Program-made: the position numbers and the translations under genes
DNA from: Saccharomyces uvarum
Taxonomy: Eukaryota; Ascomycota; Saccharomycetes; Saccharomycetales; Saccharomycetaceae
Assembly: GCA_947243795.1 (NCBI GenBank)
Contig: OX365929.1
Location: 372,001 to 436,000, forward strand
Direction: 5' to 3'
DNA: 64,000 nucleotides
The notes under the pieces: generated by a model
Databases searched by the model: none
Seen by the model: only the letters and a program-made list of their open reading frames with translations
What the model was told of the DNA's origin: nothing
Part shown: positions 20,277 to 29,894 of the stretch, one piece after another
Numbering within the stretch: the first letter of the stretch is position 1
How the letters are laid out: each line of letters opens with the position of its first letter

Positions 20277-21899
20277 ATGAGTAGCAAGAAGTTTGTTGTA
20301 CGAATTGCAGATGCGCTCTTCAAGTCATCATTAGCTAAGAATTATCCACCTGTTTACCCACAGAGGATTAAGCATTTTGAAATCTTACCTAATGAAAAAT
20401 GGGTTATATGGGGACCCGGAAAAGCCAAGTTTTTGAATGTATTAAGTAATAAATATATTTGCGAGCCCCCACTATCTTTGACATTTGGATTCTTAAAAAA
20501 CAATTCGTACATTTTGCCCAGAATCGAGCAGGTTGCTTTTAAAGGTGTTTTACCCACTGCTCATTTGAGTGCCAGATACGAATTCTTTAAAGATGACTAT
20601 GACCAAACTTGCAAACAATTTATATTTGATAAGGCAAGTGGATCAAATGCTGTTTCGTATAAAGTAGAAACGAACAATCGTACGATAAACATGGACCTGT
20701 ACGATGTTGTAATCAAGAACTTAAGACTAACCAGTTTACAAGATAGGTGGGTAATGGGATTGAGTAATGGACAAATGAGGAGAGCAAGATTAGCTCGTAG
20801 TATACTCAAGGAACCTGACTTACTACTAATTGACGACCCATTTTTAGGGCTAGATCCAAGTGCAACAACGACGATCTCACAGTTTTTGGCGAATTTTGAA
20901 AGCATGGCAGTAAGTAGTGGTTGCCCAATTGTCATTGGTTTGAGGTACCAAGATTCTATTCCTAAGTGGTGTACTCATGTATGCTGTGTCGATGAAGAGA
21001 AGGGTATATTGTTTCAAGGTCCAATTCAAAAGCTTCAAAATAAAATTGATGAAACCAGATCATGGGCACAGAAGGAATTACAAGAGTCCAAAATAAACAG
21101 CAGTTCCAAAGGAAATGTCTCTATTTACGATTTACTCTCTGTACATCCTATGTTTGGGAAGGGTGACCATGAAACTATCAAGATGCCCCACGTTATAGAA
21201 TTAGACGGCTTAAGTGTTTCTTACAAAGGTGAAGCTATTTTGAGAAGCTTGCACTGGAAAGTTCAACCTGGCTCGAAATGGCATATAAGAGGAGATAATG
21301 GTTCAGGTAAATCGACCTTGTTATCTCTGCTCACGGCAGAACATCCTCAATCGTGGAATTCAAAAGTGATTGAAAATGGTGTTCCACGGAGGACGGGCAG
21401 AACAAACTATTTTGACATTAATAGCAAAATAAGTTTGTCATCACCTGAGTTACATGCTATTTTTCTAAAGAATGCCGGAAGGAGGTTAAACGTTAGGGAA
21501 AGTGTTGCAACTGGCTATTGGGAAGCCTCCTCTAATAATTTCTTACCGATATGGAAATCTTTAGACAAAAATGCTCAAAAAATCATTAACATGTACCTAA
21601 GGTATTTTAACTTAGACCAGATTGCTGATAATGTTCTCTTCGAACAATTGACTGTTAGTGATCAGAAATTGGTCCTTTTTGTTAGGAGTTTGATCAAGAT
21701 GCCGCAAATATTGATTCTCGATGAGGCCTTTTCCGGGATGGAAGTGGAGCCCATGATGCGTTGTCATGAGCTTTTAGAACAATGGCCCGGAACAGTTCTT
21801 GTAGTAGCACACGTTGCTGAGGAGACGCCAAAATGTGATCATTATTTGAGACTTATATCTCCAGGGGACTATGAAATTGGTGACATCAAAGAAAACTAG
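20277..21899 (+). CDS. Soluble tandem ABC ATPase (YDR061W orthologue)
   Basis: 540 residues with two ABC nucleotide-binding domains and no membrane segment, so it is not a transporter by itself. Domain 1 has a degenerate Walker A (WGPGKAKFL, residues 45-53, no GKS/T), a good signature (LSNGQMRRARLA) and Walker B (LLLIDDPFLGLD). Domain 2 has a perfect Walker A (GDNGSGKSTLL), a degenerate signature (LTVSDQ) and Walker B (ILILDEAFSGM). It is related to ModF/PhrA-type fused ATPases. Known from S. cerevisiae only as an ABC-like protein induced by Yrm1; I do not know its substrate or partner. Confidence 0.9.
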   Translation: MSSKKFVVRIADALFKSSLAKNYPPVYPQRIKHFEILPNEKWVIWGPGKAKFLNVLSNKYICEPPLSLTFGFLKNNSYILPRIEQVAFKGVLPTAHLSARYEFFKDDYDQTCKQFIFDKASGSNAVSYKVETNNRTINMDLYDVVIKNLRLTSLQDRWVMGLSNGQMRRARLARSILKEPDLLLIDDPFLGLDPSATTTISQFLANFESMAVSSGCPIVIGLRYQDSIPKWCTHVCCVDEEKGILFQGPIQKLQNKIDETRSWAQKELQESKINSSSKGNVSIYDLLSVHPMFGKGDHETIKMPHVIELDGLSVSYKGEAILRSLHWKVQPGSKWHIRGDNGSGKSTLLSLLTAEHPQSWNSKVIENGVPRRTGRTNYFDINSKISLSSPELHAIFLKNAGRRLNVRESVATGYWEASSNNFLPIWKSLDKNAQKIINMYLRYFNLDQIADNVLFEQLTVSDQKLVLFVRSLIKMPQILILDEAFSGMEVEPMMRCHELLEQWPGTVLVVAHVAEETPKCDHYLRLISPGDYEIGDIKEN

Positions 21900-22602
21900 A
21901 CATTTTTTCTATATGATATAGTAATATTAAACAGCTCAGAAATCGTAGAAAGCAAAAATAACAACACATGAAGAGGTAACAATTTCTCTATATATGATAC
22001 CTTTCTCCTCCTGGAAATCACAGAGTCACAGTTGCTCTCATAATAAACGGTTTATGTGGAACCGTAGAGCCAAAAGAGAGCTCTTAGAGTTTGGCGCTGA
22101 GGCGGAGTGCGGTGAATGGGCGCAATATCATCTCCTTTTCTCTACGACAAGTTTCAGAAAAAATTTGTAGTATGACGGTGCTCAAAGGAACGGTACTTGA
22201 AAAGGGCAATTAACGTATTACTTAATTTATATACGACATTAGCAGTCTCGCAAGGAAGTGCTTATTTCGTTTCAACAGGGATCATTCATTAGAAAGTGTT
22301 CTTATCATTCACTTAGAGCAGATCCGTGGAAGGTGTTTTGACATTAATACACAAAACTGTACCACAGCCAAACAATAAGATAACTACCTAAGCACAGTAG
22401 TTCTTTGATTGATTTTGCCTACTGTTTTCTACTAACCAACACTTCTTTTTTATTTGTTTGTTTTGAATTAATTAATCAGCAAAACAGAGAGCTTTCTATT
22501 TTCGTGTTTACACCATAGGAAGAAAAGAGAAAAGGACATAAAAATTTAGAAGCCGACAAACTTCGAAATAGTAGCTTTTAAAAGCATTGAAAATAATCGA
22601 AT
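21900..22602. promoter_or_regulatory. LCB2 promoter region with a PDRE-type site
   Basis: This 703-bp gap has no supported gene. TCCGTGGA at 22323-22330, about 275 bp before the LCB2 ATG, fits the PDRE consensus TCCGYGGA bound by Pdr1/Pdr3. Sphingolipid genes including LCB2 and IPT1 have been reported as part of this regulon in S. cerevisiae. The rest is AT-rich with T runs near the gene start. Confidence 0.6.
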
Positions 22603-24288
22603 ATGAGTACTCCTGCAAACTATACCCGTGTTCCCTTGGTTGAGCCAGAGAACCTACCACCAGATATACAAAGAGAAAATGAATATGGTACACTAGATTC
22701 TCCAGACCACTTATATCAGGTCATACAACGTAATGGTGAACCATTGACAAAACCGATTGTTGACACTCCACCATATTATATTTCTTTGTTAACGTATTTA
22801 AATTATTTGCTTTTGATTATACTGGGCCACATTCATGATTTCCTGGGTATGACTTTCCAAAAGAGTAGACATTTAGATCTTTTAGAACGTGACGGGCTTG
22901 CTCCTTGGTATTCAAACTTCGAGAGTTTTTACGTCAGGAGAATTAAAATGAGAATCGACGATTGTTTTTCTAGACCAACTACTGGAGTTCCAGGGAGATT
23001 TATACGTTGTATTGATAGAATCTCTCATGATATAAACGAGTACTTTACATACTCAGGCGCAGTATACCAATGTATGAACTTATCTTCCTATAATTATTTA
23101 GGCTTTGCGCAGAGTAAGGGTCAATGTACTGATGCTGCTTTGGAATCTGTCGATAAGTACTCCATTCAATCTGGTGGTCCAAGGACTCAAGTTGGTACGA
23201 CAGACTTGCACATTCAGGCTGAAAAGTTAGTTGCAAAATTTGTTGGTAAGGAAGATGCTATGATTTTTTCGATGGGTTATGGTACAAATGCAAATTTGTT
23301 TAGCGCATTTCTAGATAAAAAGTGTTTAGTCATCTCCGATGAACTTAACCACACATCTATTAGAACAGGTGTCAGATTATCGGGTAGTGCTGTGAGAACT
23401 TTCAAGCATGGTGATATGGTGGGATTAGAAAAGCTTATCAGAGAACAAATAGTACTTGGTCAACCAAAGACCAATCGTCCATGGAAGAAGATTTTAATTT
23501 GTGTTGAAGGGTTGTTCTCTATGGAAGGTACACTATGTAATTTGCCAAAATTAGTTGAACTGAAAAAGAAATATAAATGTTACCTATTTGTCGATGAAGC
23601 GCATTCGATAGGTGCTATGGGTCCAACCGGTCGCGGTGTATGTGAAATTTTCGGTATTGACCCAAAGAATGTTGATATTCTAATGGGTACTTTCACCAAA
23701 TCATTTGGTGCTGCTGGTGGTTACATTGCTGCTGATCAGTTTATTATTGATAGATTGAGATTGGATTTATCTACCACAAGTTATAGTGAGTCGATGCCAG
23801 CTCCTGTTCTAGCTCAAACTATTTCTTCGTTGCAAACCATTAGTGGTGAACTGTGTCCGGGCCAAGGTGCAGAGAGATTGCAGCGTATTGCCTTCAACTC
23901 CCGTTACCTGCGTTTAGCTTTGCAAAGATTGGGTTTCATTGTATATGGTGTGGCCGACTCACCAGTCATCCCACTTTTGCTTTATTGTCCTTCAAAAATG
24001 CCTGCATTTTCAAGAATGATGTTACAAAGAAGGATCGCCGTTGTCGTTGTTGCATACCCTGCTACTCCGTTAATTGAATCAAGAGTTAGATTCTGTATGT
24101 CATCATCTTTAACTAAAGAAGATATTGATTATTTATTGCGTCATGTGGATGAAGTTGGTGACAAATTGAATCTGAAGTCAAATTCAGGTAAATCCAGTTA
24201 TGATGGTAAGCGTCAAAGATGGGACATTGAAGAAGTCATAAGAAGAACACCTCACGATTGTAAGGACGATAAATACTTTGTTAACTAA
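22603..24288 (+). CDS. LCB2: Lcb2, catalytic subunit of serine palmitoyltransferase
   Basis: With Lcb1 it condenses serine and palmitoyl-CoA, the first committed step of sphingolipid synthesis, at the ER. It is 561 residues, the same length as in S. cerevisiae. One N-terminal hydrophobic segment at about 58-83 anchors it. The PLP-fold alpha-oxoamine synthase core follows, with the cofactor Lys366 in GTFTKSFGAAGGY (codon 23698-23700) and the conserved VDEAHSIGAMG upstream. Start and length agree with the family. Confidence 0.98.
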   Translation: MSTPANYTRVPLVEPENLPPDIQRENEYGTLDSPDHLYQVIQRNGEPLTKPIVDTPPYYISLLTYLNYLLLIILGHIHDFLGMTFQKSRHLDLLERDGLAPWYSNFESFYVRRIKMRIDDCFSRPTTGVPGRFIRCIDRISHDINEYFTYSGAVYQCMNLSSYNYLGFAQSKGQCTDAALESVDKYSIQSGGPRTQVGTTDLHIQAEKLVAKFVGKEDAMIFSMGYGTNANLFSAFLDKKCLVISDELNHTSIRTGVRLSGSAVRTFKHGDMVGLEKLIREQIVLGQPKTNRPWKKILICVEGLFSMEGTLCNLPKLVELKKKYKCYLFVDEAHSIGAMGPTGRGVCEIFGIDPKNVDILMGTFTKSFGAAGGYIAADQFIIDRLRLDLSTTSYSESMPAPVLAQTISSLQTISGELCPGQGAERLQRIAFNSRYLRLALQRLGFIVYGVADSPVIPLLLYCPSKMPAFSRMMLQRRIAVVVVAYPATPLIESRVRFCMSSSLTKEDIDYLLRHVDEVGDKLNLKSNSGKSSYDGKRQRWDIEEVIRRTPHDCKDDKYFVN

Positions 24289-24766
24289 TCATGGAGTTAA
24301 TGACCTTATTAAGTATAGTTACGAATATTTTAAAGTATCTTGAACCAAGCAAAAGTGTTAGTATAAACTTGAATTGAGAAAAAAAATCAAAAAAAATGTA
24401 AAAAAAAAATTCAAAAGAAAGGAAAAGTCAATAAAATAAAAATTAGCCCTTGGATATGAAATCAACGTCCGTCTTATTTAATCATTTATTAAGTAGTACT
24501 AAAATAATATGTATGTAGAACTACATTGTTTCATATACACCATTATGCTGTGTAAAGTATGTGTATTTTTTTCGCGGGCAAGAATCGAACATGAAATATA
24601 TGAATATGACAACCCCTTAGTAAAGATTCATTCAACAAAGATGGAAGAAATTAGATCCAGCACTATTTTGAGCGTATTGATCGGGAGATTCGAGTATTTG
24701 ACAATAGCTCATTCAAGCCAACTGATCGGTATTGCCATTGAACCCTAAATCACCAATTAAAGAATA
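24289..24766. other. Intergenic LCB2/AIM7
   Basis: This 478-bp gap starts with the LCB2 terminator zone, A-rich at about 24378-24420. An ATG frame of 79 codons (24509-24748) lies just before AIM7 but has no recognisable domain and I do not call it a gene. Otherwise nothing distinctive. Confidence 0.4.
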
Positions 24767-25216
24767 ATGTCAAATCTTTATAATATTGGAACTGAAACTA
24801 AAAGTAAGATCAAAAAGTTTCGCATAACTACGGCAAGAGCTGATTCAATTAAAGCTCTGTCAATCAAGATTGAGCCTAAGCCCTCCTATGAGATAATTAT
24901 TGATGAAGATGAACAAGAAGAATTAGACGAATTAGAAGATCTCGGCGAATTAGCAGAAATCCTGCCTGATAACTCACCCAGGTTTCTTCTTACTGCATAT
25001 CCGATCACAACAAAAGATGGGATCAAACAAACCCCTTTAATTTTGATCTATTGGAAGCCAATGACGGTCGTTTCACAAGAATGGAAGATGCTTTACGCGG
25101 GTGCATTAGAAATGATCAGAAACGAGTGTGGTACTTTCAAATTAGTTGAGGTTTCTTCTGGCCTAGAGGACGATTCAGACGTGGATGAATTAAGAGAGCA
25201 GTTAGAAAGCTGTTGA
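24767..25216 (+). CDS. AIM7: Aim7/Gmf1, GMF-type regulator of the Arp2/3 complex
   Basis: A 149-residue protein made of one ADF-homology domain of the glia maturation factor class, which debranches actin networks by acting on Arp2/3 at cortical patches. Visible conserved parts are the N-terminal basic helix (SKIKKFRITTARADSIKALSIKI), PRFLLTAYP and PLILIYWKPMTVVSQEWKMLYAGAL. The S. cerevisiae name comes from a mitochondrial inheritance screen. Length matches the family. Confidence 0.95.
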   Translation: MSNLYNIGTETKSKIKKFRITTARADSIKALSIKIEPKPSYEIIIDEDEQEELDELEDLGELAEILPDNSPRFLLTAYPITTKDGIKQTPLILIYWKPMTVVSQEWKMLYAGALEMIRNECGTFKLVEVSSGLEDDSDVDELREQLESC

Positions 25217-25593
25217 TAGAGTGAATACTTAAGTTTATCATCTAATATAACCACATAGGACATATCAGTAATTAGATAACTTCATCTTCAATATCTACAA
25301 ACCAAGACTGTTTCACTCCACCCACAAACCTCGAATAGAAACCCAGACCGTGCGCGAATTGTTTTCTATTTGTTTTCGGTCTCTGTGATTAAATTTTTCA
25401 ACCGGCCACGCAAATTTGAAATTCTGAAATAGAGAGCCTACGTTGTTGGATGGGCACTTCGCAACTCATCTTAACTGTCTTAAATGGCATTTTGGTTTCT
25501 TATAAAGATTTATTCTAATTTCTCTCAGTTTATTTCTATCAATAAGCTAATAAGCTAATAAGTCAATAAACCAATCAACAAAAATCAGCCAAA
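25217..25593 (+). promoter_or_regulatory. RPS13 promoter with two Rap1-like sites
   Basis: This 377-bp gap has no gene. CACCCACAAACC at 25319-25330 and the reversed TGCCCATCCAA at 25446-25456 resemble Rap1 sites, which usually come in pairs about 250-450 bp upstream in ribosomal protein genes. T-rich stretches follow, as expected. Both sites deviate from the best consensus, so binding is uncertain. Confidence 0.4.
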
Positions 25594-26594
25594 ATGGGTC
25601 GTATGCACAGTGCCGTATGTCTAGCTCTACCATAAGGAGATACTAATGCAGGTAAACTGTATTAAATAACTCACAAAAACAGGAGACAGTAAAGTGTGGG
25701 ATTCAAGCAAGAGTCCTTAATATTTTCTTCTCAATCGGATCACAATTCTATTACAAGTTCCGGTGTGTACACAGGTATATTTTATACTGGAGAGTAGTTT
25801 CCTGCTCGCTGTACATTAGCTGGGTGATTCCAATTTCTTTTACAAACGTGTTAAATTATTTTGGCATGCTTGTTACCAGTTACGGACCTCTTCATTGTAT
25901 TATCACTGAAGTTACCGTTGGTAACTGCCTTTATGAATCTATTCATAAGCTCATTAACTAATGAGTCGATCTATCTTTATAGAGAAGTGGATTAGAAAGA
26001 ACACTCGGAATAATTGTACTTTTAATTGAATTGTATGATCTGAATGAAAAGGAATATGTACATTACGTTTCTTTTTTATTAAGTCATATAAAACTTTATT
26101 TTACTAACATCTGATAATTTTTTGGAACATCAAATTCCGATGAATATCATTTTAAACAGGGTAAAGGTATTTCCTCTTCTGCTATTCCATATTCTAGAAA
26201 TGCTCCAGCTTGGTTCAAGTTGTCCTCTGACTCTGTCATTGAACAAATTGTCAAGTACGCTAGAAAGGGTTTGACCCCATCTCAAATTGGTGTCTTGTTG
26301 AGAGATGCTCACGGTGTCACCCAAGCCCGTGTCATCACCGGTAACAAGATCATGAGAATCTTGAAGTCTAACGGTTTGGCTCCAGAAATTCCAGAAGATT
26401 TGTACTACTTGATCAAGAAGGCTGTCGCTGTCAGAAAGCATTTGGAAAGAAACAGAAAGGACAAGGATGCTAAGTTCAGATTGATTTTGATCGAATCTAG
26501 AATCCACAGATTGGCTAGATACTACAGAACCGTCTCTGTTTTACCACCAAACTGGAAGTACGAATCCGCTACCGCCTCTGCTTTGGTTAACTAG
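25594..26594 (+). CDS. RPS13: Ribosomal protein uS15 (Rps13), two exons
   Basis: Small-subunit protein uS15. Exon 1 is 25594-25614 (seven codons, MGRMHSA); exon 2 is 26160-26594. Together they code for 151 residues, the normal length. The uS15 signature region ([20 protein letters not shown] ... [20 protein letters not shown]) is intact. Codon use is highly biased, as in other ribosomal protein genes. Most yeast ribosomal protein genes with introns have the intron near the 5' end, as here. Confidence 0.98.
25615..26159 (+). other. RPS13 intron
   Basis: A 545-nt intron with a perfect 5' splice site GTATGT (25615-25620), a perfect branch sequence TACTAAC (26102-26108) and the 3' end TTTAAACAG (26159). 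Its size is typical of the long class of introns in yeast ribosomal protein genes. I see no box C/D or H/ACA snoRNA inside it. Confidence 0.97.
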
Positions 26595-26834
26595 AGTGTT
26601 TAAATCATCCATTTCATTATTTCTTTATATGTATAATTTTGTATAATTAAAATTGATTTTTTAAACATTTTTTAACAAAGATAACTTGCATTTCATTTCA
26701 ATTTGGTCTCTGCCTTACCGAGTACATTTTGCTTGTTTTTTCCAAGTATTCATACGTGCTCATATTTTTACTACACAATTCAATTTTAAAGATTGCAACT
26801 AAAGTCTTGCTGTCGTAATGCCTAGATAGAAACT

Positions 26835-27938
26835 ATGGCTCAAAATTTTGGGAGAATACCTTCACACCAATGTTATGTACTGAATCTCTATCGCACTGTT
26901 CTCAGAAACGTTCCAAAAAATTGTCACTCATATGCATTTCAAAATGAAATAAAAAGTAACCTTTCGAGGCAACTAACCAAACATAAGCATGACAAATCCA
27001 GTTGGAGTGTCTATATTCTCCTCGAAAAACTTAACCAATTGAACAACTCTCTTGTGGAAGGCAAAGTGCAAGAAATCAAGCACTTGATGCAACCACTAAA
27101 AAAGACACCGAAACAACTAAAGACGACAAGGATTTTCAAACCCTTGAATGATCTAGGAAATGAAAATCTATTACAAAGTCCGGGAGAGATAAGAGAACTT
27201 CATGTGTTAAGCACTTATATCAAGCAAAAGCAAGACCTAGGCCTTTTACCCAGCTATATCCCCAAAAAATATAAGCTCAATCTCCTATTACCGTTAGCAT
27301 TAAACGATCGTGCTTGTGTGAAGTTGTACAACATTCACCAAAAATTGGAAAAAGGCTCTCCCTCTGCTAGGCTATCATACACCAAAGAAGGGAGAAATCA
27401 AATATGGTTTGTTCGGTCACCAATCAATAAGGGCAAGAGACAATCAAAAATGCTGGGCATCTTAATACGACAAGAAAGGAAAGACTCTCAAAAGAATATT
27501 GACAATCTCAACTTTTGTGAATCAAATGCTACTTGGGCGCTCCATGAGGCTATTTGGGAAGAGTATTTAGAGTCTAAGAGGATAATCGAAGTAAACTTGG
27601 CAAAGTATTTGGAGTACAATATAGATAACCCAAATAAACCCGCTAAGTACACTCCAGCCAGTCAAAACAAAAAAATTAATGAATGGGTAAACCCTGTGAG
27701 AGAAGTGATGTTTAACTTGCAGGCCAAAAGTATTCAAAAAGTTGAGTACTATAGCGATTATAAGGAAAAGCTGTTAAGCGAAGATGGTCAATTAGCATAT
27801 CTTGATAAGTTATCAAAAGCTATGTTCGCTAAAAGGTTAGAATCTTTTGAAAAGATGACAAAGGAAGCTTTACCGTATGTCACACCATTTATACCAAAGA
27901 AGGATTTATTAAGTGTTCTGACAAAGTATGGTTTTTAA
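26835..27938 (+). CDS. RRG1: Rrg1, mitochondrial protein needed for respiration and mtDNA maintenance
   Basis: 367 residues, close to the 365 I recall for S. cerevisiae Rrg1, and recognisable along its whole length (for example the block SYTKEGRNQIWFVRSPINKG and the C-terminus ...KYGF). Basic and Lys-rich with no clear membrane segment. The molecular function is unknown to me; in S. cerevisiae loss causes respiratory defects and loss of mitochondrial DNA. It is one of the more divergent proteins in the window. Confidence 0.9.
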   Translation: MAQNFGRIPSHQCYVLNLYRTVLRNVPKNCHSYAFQNEIKSNLSRQLTKHKHDKSSWSVYILLEKLNQLNNSLVEGKVQEIKHLMQPLKKTPKQLKTTRIFKPLNDLGNENLLQSPGEIRELHVLSTYIKQKQDLGLLPSYIPKKYKLNLLLPLALNDRACVKLYNIHQKLEKGSPSARLSYTKEGRNQIWFVRSPINKGKRQSKMLGILIRQERKDSQKNIDNLNFCESNATWALHEAIWEEYLESKRIIEVNLAKYLEYNIDNPNKPAKYTPASQNKKINEWVNPVREVMFNLQAKSIQKVEYYSDYKEKLLSEDGQLAYLDKLSKAMFAKRLESFEKMTKEALPYVTPFIPKKDLLSVLTKYGF

Positions 27939-28061
27939 GAAAACAAAGTATATCAATATAAACAAACGAGTCACTAGTCGCCGGAATTATTCAGTTGTAT
28001 ACATATACATATACTTCTCGAACCTCAAAATGGGTTCTATTTGAAAACGACACGATGTAGT

Positions 28062-28658
28062 CTAGTATTTCATACATGAGTTCTTTCCAGTAGTTACTTG
28101 CTCAAAATATTCATCTAGCAATGTAGTGTCGTCTTTGTGGGTATCATCAACTTCAAGACACCTGAAATCTGCTGTTAATGATGTAACTGTATCTGTAGAT
28201 ATCCTATTTCTAATTAACTCTTCCAAAAGATCAACATTATAAACATCATTCAAGCTTGGATTGTAGTAACTAGTTGAATGCACACCTAATCTTTCATTCA
28301 AAGGTACTTGTGACAATTGTCTCATCAAGTACAACGAGCATCTACTATGAAATTTGCTGCAGTATATCGAGTAAGTGAAAAGACCATTGGACAGGTTTTC
28401 TGATGTCCTTTCATGACATAACGGGTAGCCACATATTTTATTCCCTGATCTAGCATTGATAATATCCAAATATGACGTAGGTGAAAGTAACCGTGCCAGG
28501 TATTTCAATGTCTCCTCATTTTTGCAGAATGACTCGCTGAGCATCGAAACTATGGCTGATTCAACCATTTGCGCTTCGAACAAAGACAATTGCTCATGGA
28601 GTTGGTGTGCTTGAAGGATTTCTTTTTGTATAAATGGAATACTTATTACAGACATCAT
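28062..28658 (-). CDS. RTR2: Rtr2, Rtr1-type RNA polymerase II CTD phosphatase paralogue
   Basis: 198 residues of the Rtr1/RPAP2 family. The zinc-binding pattern is visible: C76 and C81 (CGYPLC) with C100 and H104 (YCSKFH). Rtr1 proteins dephosphorylate Ser5 of the Pol II CTD; Rtr2 is the whole-genome-duplication twin of Rtr1 and its own activity is less clear. Two adjacent ATGs (28658 and 28655) could start the protein; the outer one is used here. Confidence 0.9.
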   Translation of the reverse strand: MMSVISIPFIQKEILQAHQLHEQLSLFEAQMVESAIVSMLSESFCKNEETLKYLARLLSPTSYLDIINARSGNKICGYPLCHERTSENLSNGLFTYSIYCSKFHSRCSLYLMRQLSQVPLNERLGVHSTSYYNPSLNDVYNVDLLEELIRNRISTDTVTSLTADFRCLEVDDTHKDDTTLLDEYFEQVTTGKNSCMKY

Positions 28659-28959
28659 GGCTTGCGTTGTGTAGAAAGTGAAGTGAAGTTACATGCACGG
28701 TATATTTAAATTTACTATTTCCCTAAAAGTGACATTTCTTCGCAGTTCATAAAAATCTTCGATACTTAACTAATTTTTAGAGAATGGGCCTTAGTTCTCG
28801 TTTAGCAAACTGTAAAAGACTTCGTCTTGATCTATCAAATTCAATTGTTCTGTGTATGCTAGCGATCGATCAGTGCTAACAACAAATACGGGTTGCGCTC
28901 ATACTTTCCCGTATTACTGTATCATGATATGTATTTATATGGTGTTATTATTTCCAAGA
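28659..28959. other. Intergenic: RTR2 promoter and OCA6 3' region
   Basis: This 301-bp gap between two minus-strand genes has no gene. I see no strong regulatory motif. Confidence 0.4.
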
Positions 28960-29634
28960 TTACATACTATGAAATTTCAATTTTGGCAGCATATTGGGTA
29001 CACTGCTCACTCTCGCAACCTTTTCAGATGTGTTGACGTCTTCGGTTTGCGCATCATCTTTTGATTCTACAGGTGCTCGTGCAATATATCGCACTGTGAT
29101 CCAAGGAACTTTATCCTTTATATCCAAATTATCAACTTCGATTTCAGACTTGAAATTTTCAACGAAATTTCTTTCATGAATATTAATACTGGAATTATAT
29201 ACCAAAAATTCATTTAATATGGATACCGTGCTCCAATATGAAAACTTCCTCATACATGCAACAACAAGAGATATTATTAGTTCACCGTTTGTACAGTGCA
29301 TATAGCAGGGATAATGTCTCTTATCAATTAAAAACTTAACACATCGTACTACCACGTCGTATTCAATGGGAACAGTTTTCTTTTTCCTCTTGATTTTGGG
29401 TTTAGTCTTGTCTGTCTTCCTTTCACTTTGACATGCAATATGAATCGTCTTAATGTTGTTCTCTTCACAAAACTTAAGCATTTGCGGATCATTATCCAGA
29501 GGTTCTGGTGTTAATGACAGTACGTATTTCAATCGAAGGGTTCTTAAGAATGAGAAATTGATTTCTCGTGGATATGATCCTCTATACAAGTTTGGCTGAA
29601 CTGTAGAAAATTGTAACGGCGTCACCAACGACAT
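28960..29634 (-). CDS. OCA6: Oca6, atypical protein-tyrosine-phosphatase-like protein
   Basis: 224 residues with the Siw14/Oca family fold: FSTVQPNLYRGSYP at the N-terminus, then LKYVLSLTPEP, and the P-loop region CYMHCTNGELI with Cys114. The canonical HC-x5-R motif is altered: the Arg position is Ile120. This is the expected state for the inactive-looking Oca members, which form a complex thought to control inositol pyrophosphates together with Siw14. It is head-to-head with DOS2. Confidence 0.9.
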   Translation of the reverse strand: MSLVTPLQFSTVQPNLYRGSYPREINFSFLRTLRLKYVLSLTPEPLDNDPQMLKFCEENNIKTIHIACQSERKTDKTKPKIKRKKKTVPIEYDVVVRCVKFLIDKRHYPCYMHCTNGELIISLVVACMRKFSYWSTVSILNEFLVYNSSINIHERNFVENFKSEIEVDNLDIKDKVPWITVRYIARAPVESKDDAQTEDVNTSEKVARVSSVPNMLPKLKFHSM

Positions 29635-29894
29635 CTTGATACATATAGCTTGTTATAGAGCTCTCTTAGCATGAAATACATGATATTTATTGAATCTTCA
29701 ATTTATATTGAAACTCCTTTTCCCTCTCTTTGCAGGGTCTCTTTTTTGTCTTCGCATTTTTCCTTTTTTTTTTTGAGTTTAGATCAGACTACGGTAATTA
29801 ACCGTCAAATCAATTGCAGAAGCAGTGTAGCAAGCCAAGAACTACACATCTCTAAAGCCCGTGAAACCATATCGGTTGGAAGGATTGGGAGAAG

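Noticed and set aside
24509-24748. 79-codon ATG frame just before AIM7
   Set aside because: No domain, no bias of a yeast gene, and it lies in the LCB2 terminator/AIM7 promoter. It contains a weak tRNA T-arm-like string (reverse strand near 24575-24592) that does not fold into a cloverleaf.
25615-26159. snoRNA inside the RPS13 intron
   Set aside because: The intron is long enough, but I saw no matched box C/D pair or H/ACA hairpins, and I recall no snoRNA there in S. cerevisiae.
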